Assembly: GCA_002634385.1 (NCBI GenBank)
Contig: NSJL01000010.1
Coordinates: 62,001 to 126,000, forward strand
Direction of reading: 5' to 3'
DNA: 64,000 bases
DNA from: Nitrospira sp.
GTDB lineage: Bacteria; Nitrospirota; Thermodesulfovibrionia; Thermodesulfovibrionales; Dissulfurispiraceae
The notes under the pieces are model-generated. The model made no database searches. It was not told where the DNA came from and saw nothing but the letters and a program-made list of their open reading frames with translations. This document shows, piece by piece, positions 27,411 through 36,168 of this stretch. Both the position numbers and the translations under genes were made by a program. How positions within the stretch are numbered: position 1 is the stretch's first letter; each line of letters opens with the position of its first letter.

Positions 27411-27443
27411 CGGACTGCTAATAAAAGTCTTTGATTTTTAAAG

Positions 27444-27470
27444 CGGTCCCAACGGGATTCGAACCCGTGT
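27444..27470. other. putative attR core in the 3' part of tRNA-Glu
   Basis: The integrase gene ends beside this T-arm and acceptor end, which is the usual crossover region. No matching direct repeat of CGGTCCCAACGGGATTCG was found elsewhere in the window, so the other end is probably upstream of base 1. Confidence 0.45.
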
Positions 27471-27516
27471 TTTAGCCTTGAGAGGGCCACGTCCTAGGCC
27501 TCTAGACGATGGGACC
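27444..27516 (-). tRNA. tRNA-Glu (CTC anticodon), likely integration target
   Basis: The 73-nt cloverleaf is on the minus strand. The acceptor GGTCCCA pairs with TGGGACC, the T-arm contains GGGTTCGAATCCC, and the anticodon loop is CTCTCAA, giving CTC. No CCA is encoded. Its 3' end faces the integrase, so the attachment core should lie in its 3' half. Confidence 0.93.
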
Positions 27517-27521
27517 ATTTT

Positions 27522-27595
27522 TGGCTGGGGAAAGAGGATTCGAACCCCTATAAACAGATCCAGAGTCTGTCGTCCTGCCGTTGGACGATTCCCCA
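27522..27595 (-). tRNA. tRNA-Gln (CTG anticodon)
   Basis: The acceptor TGGGGAA pairs with TTCCCCA, followed by G and an encoded CCA. The anticodon loop CTCTGGA gives CTG. It lies 5 bp upstream of tRNA-Glu on the same strand, so both are probably one transcript. Confidence 0.93.
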
Positions 27596-27655
27596 AGCCA
27601 ACATAGACTAATAAAATAAATAATTACGGGCCATTAAGTCAAGCTGGAGGACTCC

Positions 27656-27669
27656 AGGGCGTGTCTGCA
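27656..27669 (+). repeat. single arm of a dispersed repeat
   Basis: AGGGCGTGTCTGCA matches the arm of the palindromic element at 44081-44133 and the arm at 55955. Here it stands alone in the intergenic space after the tRNAs. Confidence 0.5.
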
Positions 27670-27875
27670 CCCTGATCCCATCGCTAAACGTCCTCTGACG
27701 CAGCCCTCTTATCACTATTATATAGAAAATTTCTTGGAAGTTGTAAAGAGTGCGTGAGTACGTGAACAGGAGCCTGATTTTTGATTGAAAGTAGCTGATT
27801 TGTCTGTATTAAATCCCTCGATTGCGCTGCGAGAACAACTGTTTCCTCCTTCGTTTTCTGTGCTATACTTTACGG

Positions 27876-29147
27876 ATGCAGTTCATAGCGGATCTTCATA
27901 TCCATTCGCATTACTCACGGGCCACCAGCAAGGATCTTACTCCCGATGCCCTCTGGAGATGGGCGCAACTGAAGGGTATCTCCGTGATGGGCTCGGGGGA
28001 TTTTACCCATCCGAAGTGGTTCAGGGAGCTTCAGGACAAGCTCGTACCCCACGCGAACGGGCTGTATTCCCTGAAAAAGGAGTTTCGCACGGACAGCGTC
28101 CCCGATTCGTGCAGGGGAGAGGTCTGCTTCCTCCTCTCCTCCGAGATAAGCTGTATCTACAAAAAGAACGGCAGGACGCGGAAGATCCATTCTATCGTTA
28201 TCGTTCCCGGGTTCAGCGATGCGAAGAAGCTGAGCACCACCCTGGCGAAGATAGGAAACCTCAACGCCGACGGGCGGCCCATCCTGGGACTCGACGCGAA
28301 GGAGCTTCTCCGGATTGTCCTGGAGACCTCCCCTGACGGGATGCTGATCCCCGCCCATGCGTGGACGCCCCATTTCTCGGTGTTCGGCGCGGAGTCGGGG
28401 TTCGATTCCCTGGAGGAGTGCTTCGAAGAGCTGACGCCCCATGTTCACGCCATAGAGACGGGCCTCTCGTCGGACCCCCTGATGAACCGGCGGCTCTCCG
28501 CCCTGGACGGGATCGCCCTCGTCTCCAATTCCGACGCCCATTCCCCCTCGAAAATAGGACGTGAGGCCACTGTTTTCGATACGGAGGTCTCCTACGCTTC
28601 CCTGATCAATGCCCTCAAGACGCGGGAGGGATTGCAGGGGACCATCGAGTTCTTCCCCGAGGAGGGAAAATACCACTACGACGGCCACCGGCTGTGCGGA
28701 ATCAGTTTCTCCCCCGGGGAAACCCGGCAGCACAACTATCTCTGCCCGGTTTGCGGGAAGAGGGTTACCGTGGGTGTCATGCACCGGGTGGAGGCCCTCG
28801 CCGACCGCACGGAAGAGTACAGGCCCCCCGCTGCGCCTTCCTACCGCTCCATCATCCCTCTGCCGGAGATCCTCGCGGAGGCGCTGCAGGTGGGGGTAAA
28901 CAGCAAGGCGGTGGAGAGGGCCTATTTCAAGCTCCTCGAAGCCCTCGGCAACGAGTTCTCCATTCTGATGGATGCTCCGCTGGAGGCAATTGTGGCGGCG
29001 GGCTCTTCCGGGATTGCGGAAGGGATTGCGCGCATGCGTTCGGGCAAGGTCAACATAGCGCCGGGCTTTGACGGAGAGTTTGGAAAGATACGGCTTTTCG
29101 AGGAAGTAAAGAAGCCGGAGATCAAAGGGCAGTCGTTACTTTTCTAG
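27876..29147 (+). CDS. endonuclease Q-like PHP-domain nuclease
   Basis: A 423-residue protein starting MQFIADLHIHSHYSRATS, the metal-binding HxH start of the PHP domain. SGDFTHPKW, ISCIYKKNGRTRKIHS, PAHAWTPHFS and NSDAHSPSKIGRE are typical of endonuclease Q, which cuts 5' of deaminated bases (uracil, hypoxanthine) in DNA. A later CPVCGKRVTVGVMHR segment gives a small Cys-Cys zinc site and the C-terminal half is the EndoQ-specific domain. EndoQ is best known from archaea and some bacteria. I use ATG 27876 because upstream codons do not match the family; the ribosome binding site there is weak. It faces the ParA gene tail to tail. Confidence 0.8.
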   Translation: MQFIADLHIHSHYSRATSKDLTPDALWRWAQLKGISVMGSGDFTHPKWFRELQDKLVPHANGLYSLKKEFRTDSVPDSCRGEVCFLLSSEISCIYKKNGRTRKIHSIVIVPGFSDAKKLSTTLAKIGNLNADGRPILGLDAKELLRIVLETSPDGMLIPAHAWTPHFSVFGAESGFDSLEECFEELTPHVHAIETGLSSDPLMNRRLSALDGIALVSNSDAHSPSKIGREATVFDTEVSYASLINALKTREGLQGTIEFFPEEGKYHYDGHRLCGISFSPGETRQHNYLCPVCGKRVTVGVMHRVEALADRTEEYRPPAAPSYRSIIPLPEILAEALQVGVNSKAVERAYFKLLEALGNEFSILMDAPLEAIVAAGSSGIAEGIARMRSGKVNIAPGFDGEFGKIRLFEEVKKPEIKGQSLLF

Positions 29148-29170
29148 CATTCTTTATCAGGCAGACAGAC

Positions 29171-29950
29171 TCAGAACAGCAGGCTGTTGTCGTTGAGGAT
29201 CTCCCGTGCCAGGGCGATGTACCCCTGTGCCCCAGTGGAGTTCGGCGCATAGAGGACCGCGGGCTTTCCGTGGCTGGGGGACTCTGCAAGGACGATATTC
29301 CTCGGGATGACGGTATCATAGACCTTCGATTTGAACACCCTCCGCACCTCCTCGGACACCTGGCGGGACAGGGCGATATGCTTGTTGAACATGGTGAGCA
29401 GGATCCCCTCGAGGTCGAGGGTATCGTTGAAGCTTCCGCGTATCCTCCAGAGGAGCTTGATGAGGAGGCTCAGTCCCTCCACCGCGAAATACTCGCACTG
29501 TACGGGGACGATGACGGCCTCCGCTGCGACGAGGGCGTTGAGGGTGAGGAGTCCGAAGGAGGGAGGGCAGTCGATCAGGATGTATTTATACCGGCCCTTC
29601 AGCGGACGGAGAAATTTTTTCAATGTATTTTCCCTGTCTGCCCTGTCGAGAAGCTCGATTTCCGCGGCAAAGAGGTCCATGGAGGTCGGCAGTATATGGA
29701 GGTTGGGAATCAGCGATTGCTGGATTGCCTCCTCGACGGAGGCCTTTCCGCTGTAAACGGCGTAAAGGTCGGCCTTCATCTGGTCTTTCTTGATCCCGAA
29801 GCCGCTGGAGAGGTTCCCCTGTGGATCGGAGTCGACCACCAGGATATTCTCGTTGGCCAGGGCAAGGGAGGCGGAAAGGTTGAGGGCGGTCGTGGTCTTG
29901 CCGACCCCCCCTTTCTGGTTGCTTATGGCGATTATTCTGCCCACACCCAC
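29171..29950 (-). CDS. parA: ParA/Soj-family ATPase
   Basis: A 259-residue ParA-type P-loop ATPase. The deviant Walker A KGGVGKTT, the Walker A' DSDPQGN, and Walker B ILIDCPPS are present. These proteins form ATP dimers on DNA and position chromosome origins, plasmids or other cargo with a ParB-like partner. No parB or parS site is seen next to it. It is 7 bp downstream of the NifA-like gene on the same strand, so the two are probably co-transcribed. The start is GTG 29950, or GTG 29944 two codons later. The orphan setting leaves its cargo open. Confidence 0.88.
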   Translation of the reverse strand: MGVGRIIAISNQKGGVGKTTTALNLSASLALANENILVVDSDPQGNLSSGFGIKKDQMKADLYAVYSGKASVEEAIQQSLIPNLHILPTSMDLFAAEIELLDRADRENTLKKFLRPLKGRYKYILIDCPPSFGLLTLNALVAAEAVIVPVQCEYFAVEGLSLLIKLLWRIRGSFNDTLDLEGILLTMFNKHIALSRQVSEEVRRVFKSKVYDTVIPRNIVLAESPSHGKPAVLYAPNSTGAQGYIALAREILNDNSLLF

Positions 29951-29957
29951 TCGGTCT

Positions 29958-31505
29958 CTATATTTCCAGGTCGGGTCCTGCGCTTTGAATGTTGTACTTC
30001 TTCATCTTGTAGCCTATCTGGCGGGCGGTGAGACCCAGGAGCCGCGCCGCCTTCGCCTGGATACCTCCGGTCTTTTTCAGGGCCTCGAGGATCTTCGTCC
30101 TCTCGATGTCCTCGATGGTGGAGGGGAGGGCGTCCTTTATCTGCACGGCATACCGCGCTTTGAAGGTCTGTTCCCGTATGTTCATGGGCAGGTCTGCGGG
30201 GGACACTAGCGATCCCCGCGACATGACCACCAGTCTTTCGATGGTATTTTCGAGCTCCCGTACGTTGCCGGGCCAGTCGTAGCTGATAAAGATGTTCAGC
30301 ACCTCGGGGGTGATGGTGAGGGACTTCTCATTCTCCTCATTGTATTTTTTCAGGAAATACTCTACCAGTACGGGGATGTCCTCCTTCCTCTCCCGCAGGG
30401 AGGGCAGGAGAATAGGAACCACGTTCAGGCGGTAATAGAGGTCTTCCCTGTATTTGCCCGCTGCCACCAGTTCCTCCAGGTTCCTGCTCGTGGCCGCAAT
30501 GAGCCGGACGTCGACCTTGATGGTCCGCTCGCCGCCGACCCTTTCGAACTCTTTTTCCTGCAGAACCCTCAAAATCTTGGGCTGCAGGGAGAGGGGAAGG
30601 TCTCCTATCTCATCGAGGAAGAGAGTGCCGCCGTGGGCAAGCTCGAACTTTCCCTTCCGCATGGTCATCGCGCCGGTGAAAGCGCCTTTTTCGTGGCCGA
30701 AGAGCTCCGACTCGAGGAGTCCCTCGGGGATGGAGGCGCAGTTGAATTTAATGAAGGGGCCTTTTGCCCGCTGGCTCATATAGTGGATGGCTTTGGCCGC
30801 CAGTTCCTTGCCGGTGCCGCTCTCGCCCCGCAGAAGGACGTTCGCCTTCGACGGGGCCACCCGGTGGATGGACTCGTACACCTCCTGCATCCTGTCCGAC
30901 TGGCCGATGATGCTCTCCACCCTGTATTTCGTTTTCAGTTGCCTCCGGAGGCTTTCCTTTTCTTCCAGGAACGCTTCCCTTTCCTTCTCCACCTCCCGGT
31001 ACAGTTTGACGGATTGGGCGACCAGGGAGGCGATTATTTTCAGCAGCCTGAGGTCCTCTTCAAAGGAGACCCCTTTGGCGCCGAAGAGCCTGTCCACGCT
31101 CAACACTCCCAGGATCTCGTTCTTGAATTTGATGGGAACGCAGAGAAAGGCGATATTCTCTTTCCGTATCATTTGACGCGCACCGGTCTTATTGAGGAAC
31201 AGAGGCTCCTCCCCGATATTGGGAATGACGATGGGGGACCCGTGCTTGGCGACCTGCCCGATGATACCCTCTCCGAGCCGGTATCTGCCCCGCCTTATTT
31301 CCTCTTCGGACATGCCGTGGGCGGCAATGATGGAGACTTCGTCGTTATCTCTCAGGGCTACGGTCCCCCTCTTCATATCGAGGTACTCCGACAGAGTACG
31401 CATCACCCCCCGCAGATTCTGCCTGAGATTGAGGGACGATCCCAGGAGCTTGCTGATCTCATAGAGGGCGGTGATTTCAATGGGCTTGTGGTAATCGCGG
31501 GTCAT
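29958..31505 (-). CDS. nifA: NifA-like sigma-54-dependent activator (GAF-AAA-Fis)
   Basis: A 515-residue activator. An N-terminal GAF domain (about residues 20-180) is followed by the AAA+ module with Walker [15 protein letters not shown], an intact GAFTGA loop for sigma-54 contact, and Walker [13 protein letters not shown] Fis-type helix-turn-helix ([19 protein letters not shown]) ends it. This helix-turn-helix and the order of domains match NifA, the activator of nitrogen-fixation genes. No nif gene is in the window, so the nif role is inferred from similarity only. It stands divergent to the 31648 gene. Confidence 0.78.
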   Translation of the reverse strand: MTRDYHKPIEITALYEISKLLGSSLNLRQNLRGVMRTLSEYLDMKRGTVALRDNDEVSIIAAHGMSEEEIRRGRYRLGEGIIGQVAKHGSPIVIPNIGEEPLFLNKTGARQMIRKENIAFLCVPIKFKNEILGVLSVDRLFGAKGVSFEEDLRLLKIIASLVAQSVKLYREVEKEREAFLEEKESLRRQLKTKYRVESIIGQSDRMQEVYESIHRVAPSKANVLLRGESGTGKELAAKAIHYMSQRAKGPFIKFNCASIPEGLLESELFGHEKGAFTGAMTMRKGKFELAHGGTLFLDEIGDLPLSLQPKILRVLQEKEFERVGGERTIKVDVRLIAATSRNLEELVAAGKYREDLYYRLNVVPILLPSLRERKEDIPVLVEYFLKKYNEENEKSLTITPEVLNIFISYDWPGNVRELENTIERLVVMSRGSLVSPADLPMNIREQTFKARYAVQIKDALPSTIEDIERTKILEALKKTGGIQAKAARLLGLTARQIGYKMKKYNIQSAGPDLEI

Positions 31506-31586
31506 GCAGTACAGTTTAATGAAGAGAAGACAAAAATGTAAAGGAGCAGCACTTTATTGTCGCCCTTTCCGTGCGGTCATTCTGCC

Positions 31587-31617
31587 TTGCCTCCCGCCGG
31601 TTCCGGTGGGGTATAAT
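31587..31617 (+). promoter_or_regulatory. possible sigma-70 promoter for the 31648 gene
   Basis: TATAAT at 31612-31617 is a perfect -10. TTGCCT at 31587-31592 is the best -35, with a 19-bp spacer, so the match is only fair. Confidence 0.4.
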
Positions 31618-31647
31618 AGGCGCGTCGTACGTTCCATGGGGGAGGCT

Positions 31648-32283
31648 ATGAAGAGAAAGAAAATGGAGATGATCGGGAGGGGTGCAGCGGCTTTTGCCGC
31701 CGGAATGGGTTTGTGGACATTTTGGGGGGTACTCCTGGGGGCGTTCCTGGTAATGGGTTTTTCCACGGGTGCCGGGGCAGAGGAGACACACTGGAGACTC
31801 TATACCGAGAGTCCCGATTTCTACTGGTACTTCAATGCCGAGGGGATCAAGCTCCCCTCCGGCGGGTATCTTTCCCGTATCCGGGATTTCGTTCTGCCGA
31901 GGACCGTCAAGGTCTGGACCAAGCGCGCAGCACGGGGGGAGAGGGGGACAGAACGGGAGATTGCGGAACAGAAGAGGCTCGGCCTGTCCAGTGTGGGGTA
32001 CGAGGAATATGGATATACCCTTTACGAAAGGGAAGTGCGGTGTGCCGACAGCATGTACCGTATCCTTTCGGAAACGGACTTCACCCGGGGAGGGGGAAAA
32101 CTGGGGGCATACACTCCCGGCCCCACTATTGCGGGCTGGAAGGCGGTCCTTCCCGATACCGAGGAAGACGCCCTGTACCGGCTTCTGTGCACCGCCCCGA
32201 AAAAGAGGGCCCCGGAGCCGAAGGATACCAGACCGGAGAGCCCCCCGGTGCAGCGCATGCCGCCGGGAGAGAGCGGTTCGTAA
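31648..32283 (+). CDS. secreted protein resembling surface-adhesin E
   Basis: A 211-residue protein. The N-terminus has a long hydrophobic stretch ending near STGAGAEE, read as a signal peptide. The mature domain (HWRLYTESPDFYWYFNAEGI, VKVWTKRAA, CADSMYRILSET) has the pattern of the surface-adhesin protein E family, small beta-rich exported proteins of uncertain role. The last 30 residues are Pro-rich. I use ATG 31648, which follows GGGGGAGG; an earlier ATG at 31636 is possible. It lies 11 bp upstream of the GGDEF gene and is likely in its operon. Confidence 0.6.
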   Translation: MKRKKMEMIGRGAAAFAAGMGLWTFWGVLLGAFLVMGFSTGAGAEETHWRLYTESPDFYWYFNAEGIKLPSGGYLSRIRDFVLPRTVKVWTKRAARGERGTEREIAEQKRLGLSSVGYEEYGYTLYEREVRCADSMYRILSETDFTRGGGKLGAYTPGPTIAGWKAVLPDTEEDALYRLLCTAPKKRAPEPKDTRPESPPVQRMPPGESGS

Positions 32284-32294
32284 GGGGAGGTGCG

Positions 32295-33644
32295 ATGTTG
32301 TCCTGTCGTATGGTGAATATCCTGGTTGTCGGCGGCGCCCCGGCGGACCTGACCTCACTGAAACTTGTGGCGGAAAGGGAAGGGGGCGAGGTGTTCTCTT
32401 TTCCCTCTGTCTCCGGGGCCATGGATTGGTGCCGGGAAAACATTCCTGACATCGTTGTGGTGGATTCCCGGGTATCCCCTCCCGGCGGTTTTGAATTTAT
32501 CCGGTCTTTCCGCGCCCTCCGGGACATGGAGGATATTCCCCTGTTCCTGATGACCGATGCCGGTGAGCAGCAGTTCCGGTGCGAAGCGCTGGAGGAAGGG
32601 ATCACCAACTTCCTTGATTTCCTTGTCAGGCCCCTCGATCCTGTCGAGAGCGCTGCCCGCATGCGGAATGCATGCGCCTACCGGCGGAAACAGAAACTGC
32701 TCCTGGAGCAGCAGAGGGAGCGGGAGCAGGCGGAAGAGGAAGCGCGCAGAGTCGCGGATCATGTGCGGGCACTGTACGATGCCTCCCCGGACATGGTCTT
32801 TCTTCTCGATGAAACCGGATCGGTGGCGGGCATGAATGGCAATGCCGTGCAAGGGTACGGGTATGCCCGTGAAGAGCTGTCGGCGATGTCCCCTGAGGAG
32901 CTGAAGGGAGGGTGGGTTCCCTGGGAAGATGCCCGGGAGTCTATCCGGGGAGCACTGACGGGCGGGAGGCTCGACTTTGAGGAAGTGGCGAGGCGGAAAA
33001 ACAGTGAGGAGTTTCCTGTTACGGTCCGCCTGCGGAGAGTAGGACCTGGACAAAACGGGGGAAAAGAGGGCAGGGCGTATGTGGTAGCGGTAGTACGGGA
33101 TATCTCCCGATGGAAAATGATGGAGCAGCAGCTCCACACCCTGGCCTTTTTCGATTCCCTTACCGGCCTTCCCAATCGCACTCTCTTCTTTGACAGGCTG
33201 CACCATTCCGTTGCCTTTGCACGCCGGAACAACCGCATGATGGGTCTTCTGTTCCTCGACCTTGATGGCTTTCAATCGATCAACGATACCTTCGGGCACA
33301 GCGCGGGGGACATGGTGCTGAAGAGTGCGGCGCAAAGGCTGAAAGGGTGCGTGCGCGAATCGGATACCGTAGCGCGCATGGGCGGCGACGAGTTTGCCCT
33401 TATTCTCACCACGATCACGAAGGAGCAGGACGCGGCCCTTGTGTCCGAGAAGATTATCCGCACCTTCGATGCGCCCTTTCGCCTGGACGGCAAGGAGTGC
33501 TTTATCGGGGCGAGCATAGGGATCAGCCTCTATCCCGACAACGGCGATGACGCACAGATTCTGCTCAAAAAGGCAGACATCGCCATGTACCGTGTCAAGG
33601 ACAGGGGCAGGAACAGCTACAAGTTCTACCGCGAATCCCTTTAG
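32295..33644 (+). CDS. receiver-PAS-GGDEF diguanylate cyclase
   Basis: A 449-residue signalling protein. Residues 7-125 form a receiver-like domain with DIVVVDSRV in the phosphorylation position. A coiled coil (about 130-155) and a PAS domain follow, and the C-terminal cyclase has RMGGDEFALIL, the catalytic signature, intact. It should make c-di-GMP from GTP, with the receiver and PAS as inputs. The start at ATG 32295 has GGGGAGG in front. A riboswitch and a PilZ protein for c-di-GMP lie within 8 kb, so its product may act locally. Confidence 0.85.
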   Translation: MLSCRMVNILVVGGAPADLTSLKLVAEREGGEVFSFPSVSGAMDWCRENIPDIVVVDSRVSPPGGFEFIRSFRALRDMEDIPLFLMTDAGEQQFRCEALEEGITNFLDFLVRPLDPVESAARMRNACAYRRKQKLLLEQQREREQAEEEARRVADHVRALYDASPDMVFLLDETGSVAGMNGNAVQGYGYAREELSAMSPEELKGGWVPWEDARESIRGALTGGRLDFEEVARRKNSEEFPVTVRLRRVGPGQNGGKEGRAYVVAVVRDISRWKMMEQQLHTLAFFDSLTGLPNRTLFFDRLHHSVAFARRNNRMMGLLFLDLDGFQSINDTFGHSAGDMVLKSAAQRLKGCVRESDTVARMGGDEFALILTTITKEQDAALVSEKIIRTFDAPFRLDGKECFIGASIGISLYPDNGDDAQILLKKADIAMYRVKDRGRNSYKFYRESL

Positions 33645-33651
33645 TGCCTTT

Positions 33652-33777
33652 TTACTGTGGCGGTGGCGGCGGAATGATGATGACGGGCGGTCCTCCGGGG
33701 TGGGGCGGACGTGCCACGCACGAAGCCAGGGAAAACAGCAGAACTGCCGCTAAAAACACTGTCATTCTCTTTCTCAT
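33652..33777 (-). CDS. tiny proline-rich lipoprotein
   Basis: A 41-residue frame, MRKRMTVFLAAVLLFSLASC then ARPP and PPPPPQ. The basic start, hydrophobic core and LASC lipobox make a convincing lipoprotein signal; the mature part is about 22 residues of Gly, Pro and Ile. It converges on the GGDEF gene. Its ribosome binding site is poor. Similar tiny lipoproteins are often missed in annotation. Confidence 0.55.
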   Translation of the reverse strand: MRKRMTVFLAAVLLFSLASCVARPPHPGGPPVIIIPPPPPQ

Positions 33778-34152
33778 GGCACTATTCTAAAAGGAGTGGA
33801 GCGAAAAAGACAACAGGGGGCTATCGGAGCTCTACCCCCCTCTCCCCTCTGCTCGTGCCACTCCGGTACCTCTTCTTTATGCCCCCACTTTTCATTATCC
33901 CCGAGTTTGGCATAAAAATTGAATGATTGTACCTGGTTAATGGCCCTATTCTTGCGGGGGAAATTGCTCTGCAAGGGGAATGCCCTCTTTTGAAGGGGAG
34001 GAGGTTTTCCCCTGTGCAATGGTGATAATTCAAGGCGTTATCTTCTAACTCCCTGCATAGGGCTCCTCCGGATGGACACTATAGTATATAAGGAGAGGGG
34101 GAAAATAGACGAAGTCGAAAGGGGGGGAGCAGGGTAGCGTAGTTCCGGTTTT

Positions 34153-34192
34153 TGGGACTTTTCCCGATTCGTAAGTGGTAATTTCGCCATTT
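34153..34192. promoter_or_regulatory. candidate enhancer block: TGGGACTTTTCCCG and ATTTCGCCATTT
   Basis: GGGACTTTTCCCG at 34154-34166 is followed by ATTTCGCCATTT at 34181-34192. The same two elements recur, in inverted orientation, at 49776-49821, and the second alone at 38529-38540. This makes a shared regulator-binding site likely. Confidence 0.5.
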
Positions 34193-34226
34193 CTTGAGAA
34201 GGGAGACAGCTGAGGCGCTTTTTCCC

Positions 34227-34242
34227 TGGCAAATGCATGGCG
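34227..34242 (+). promoter_or_regulatory. weak sigma-54 promoter candidate for the sensor kinase operon
   Basis: TGGCAAATGCATGGCG keeps GG and GC with 10 bp between them, but the -12 element reads TGGC instead of TTGC. It is about 52 bp before the ATG. Confidence 0.4.
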
Positions 34243-34293
34243 CTGACGGCCTTCCGGTAAAACGAGAGTAATTTTATCCGGGAGGGCCGACGC

Positions 34294-36168
34294 ATGATGG
34301 AGAGGTGTGGTGGGTCCAAACAGGAAAATGTTTCAATGAGGAGAAAAATAATCTTCAGCTTGTGCAGCATTACCCTCGTCTTTCTTGCGGGGGGGATTTA
34401 CATTATTGTATCCATCGAAGATACCACTTCCACAATGAACACTCTTGTACAGCTCCACAGGGCTGAAATTCTGAGAGAGCACCTGTTGACACAGGTCAAA
34501 ATAGTACAGTTCGACATAAGCCAGGGCGGCGCGTACGGTACCGGGGATGCGCAGCTTTTTACGAGGCACATCAATGAGGTGAAGAAAACGGCGGAAGCCT
34601 GTTTCTTCTGCCATCATTCCGAGAGGGTAATGGTGAAGCTTGCAGGTCTGCAGAACCGGATCGACCGTTATACATCGGCCGTATCGGACCTGCTACCGGG
34701 CAAAGTGAGCGCAGCCGGCCTGCAGGAGACAAGGGATGCGGCTCTCACCATGGGAAGGGAGATTATCGAAGAGATCCGGAAAACGATTCTCCTGTCCGAT
34801 AGAATGCTTGACGAGAAGACGGCCTCCTCTCTCCGGAAAGTGAAGATGGTAAAGGGAATTCTGTATACTCTTGTTCTGGTCGGCCCCCTGCTGGCAGGGG
34901 TATTTGCCTATGTCTGGTTGCACGGGATAACGAAACCGGTGCACCATTTGCTGTATGCGACGCGAAGGCTTATGGGAGGGGATCTTGCGTACCGCATAGA
35001 GGGCATGGAAAACGAGTTCGGCGAGGTGGCGGTCTCGTTCAACGAAATGGCGGAATCTCTCAAAGATCACATGCTCCGTATTGAGGAAAGCGAAAAAAAA
35101 TACCGGATCTTGTTCGAGAGCGCGGGAGATGCCATTTTCATCCTCGACGGAGAGGGGGATGACAAGGGGAGAATCGTGGAGGCGAACCGGGCGGCAGCGG
35201 AAATGCACGGCTACACCGCCGATGAGTTGCGCACCATGACCATTATGGATCTCGATATCCCGGAGGATGCAATGAAGGCTCCCGGGAGGCTCCACTCCGT
35301 CCTGGCGGGACAGCGGATCAAAGTGGAGGTGAATCATCGCAAAAGGGATGGAACTGTCTTCCCCCTCGAAGTGAGCGCCGGACTCATAGAGCTGAAAGAT
35401 CACAAATACATCCTGGCTTTTGACAGGGATATTACCGAACGGAGACTGACTGAAGAGACGCTCCAACGCGCTGAACAGCTCAGGATATGCGGAGAATTGG
35501 CCACCTGCCTTGCCCACGAGATCAAAAATCCCCTTGCCTGTATCAAAATAGCGATAGAAATTTTTCATCAGCTGAACTCCCTCCCCGAAAGCGAAAGGAA
35601 CATTCTCGGGAAAGTGATAGACGAAATAGGGAAGATCGAACTGCTCATTAAAGACCTGCTGAACTTTGCAAAGCCGCCAAAACCGCAATTGATCGAGATC
35701 GAAGTGAACAAGATCCTGAGCGCTACAATCGAGTTCTCGCTCAAGCATCCCTCGTTTTCAAGGGCGGATGAGAGAAAAATTATCGTGGCAAAGGACCTGT
35801 ATGAGCCCCTTCCCCTTGTGAAGGCGGATCCCCTTCAATTGAGACAGGTGTTCATGAATCTGTTGATCAATGCGGCCGATGCAATGCCCGACGGGGGCGG
35901 GTTAACAGTGAGCTCCGCCTGCAATGTCCTGTGCGATTCCGTCGAAATCTCTTTCTGCGATACCGGCAAGGGGATCGAGACCGCTCTGCTGAAAAAAATT
36001 TTTGAACCTTTCTTCACTACGAAGGCAAAGGGGACGGGGCTGGGGTTAGCCGTAGTAAAGAGGCTGATCGAGCAGCAGGGAGGCAGTATCGAAGTACGGA
36101 ACAATGAAAAGAGGGGCGCATCATTTGTGATATCCCTCCCGGTCAATGGGGAAAAGGGACAGGTATGA
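34294..36168 (+). CDS. histidine kinase with periplasmic c-type haem site
   Basis: A 624-residue membrane kinase. One transmembrane segment lies near residues 17-37 and a second near 190-212; between them is a helical periplasmic domain holding CFFCHH at residues 103-108, a CxxCH covalent haem-binding motif. A HAMP domain, a PAS domain (about 270-395), the phospho-acceptor LAHEIKNPLACIK, and the ATPase domain with GTGLGLAVVKRL follow. The haem suggests sensing of redox state or a small ligand outside the membrane. Its gene overlaps the response regulator by 4 bp (ATGA). GGAGG lies 8 bp ahead of the start. It is upstream of the cytochrome cluster, which makes it a prime candidate regulator. 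Confidence 0.85.
   Translation: MMERCGGSKQENVSMRRKIIFSLCSITLVFLAGGIYIIVSIEDTTSTMNTLVQLHRAEILREHLLTQVKIVQFDISQGGAYGTGDAQLFTRHINEVKKTAEACFFCHHSERVMVKLAGLQNRIDRYTSAVSDLLPGKVSAAGLQETRDAALTMGREIIEEIRKTILLSDRMLDEKTASSLRKVKMVKGILYTLVLVGPLLAGVFAYVWLHGITKPVHHLLYATRRLMGGDLAYRIEGMENEFGEVAVSFNEMAESLKDHMLRIEESEKKYRILFESAGDAIFILDGEGDDKGRIVEANRAAAEMHGYTADELRTMTIMDLDIPEDAMKAPGRLHSVLAGQRIKVEVNHRKRDGTVFPLEVSAGLIELKDHKYILAFDRDITERRLTEETLQRAEQLRICGELATCLAHEIKNPLACIKIAIEIFHQLNSLPESERNILGKVIDEIGKIELLIKDLLNFAKPPKPQLIEIEVNKILSATIEFSLKHPSFSRADERKIIVAKDLYEPLPLVKADPLQLRQVFMNLLINAADAMPDGGGLTVSSACNVLCDSVEISFCDTGKGIETALLKKIFEPFFTTKAKGTGLGLAVVKRLIEQQGGSIEVRNNEKRGASFVISLPVNGEKGQV

Larger units (their letters stand above)
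33778..34293. other. 516-bp regulatory region upstream of the sensor kinase
   Basis: No gene is seen. It contains the shared motif block at 34153-34192 and a possible sigma-54 promoter at 34227-34242. Confidence 0.5.

Noticed and set aside
29171..29950. ParA as plasmid partition gene of the mobile element
   Set aside because: It is outside the integrase/tRNA boundary, has host-like composition, and no ParB is adjacent.
30028..31541. Long plus-strand frames opposite nifA
   Set aside because: These are shadows of the GC-rich minus-strand gene; they lack starts and motifs.
31713..32294. N-terminal extension of the GGDEF frame
   Set aside because: It overlaps the whole preceding secreted-protein gene in another phase; ATG 32295 with a good ribosome binding site is the real start.
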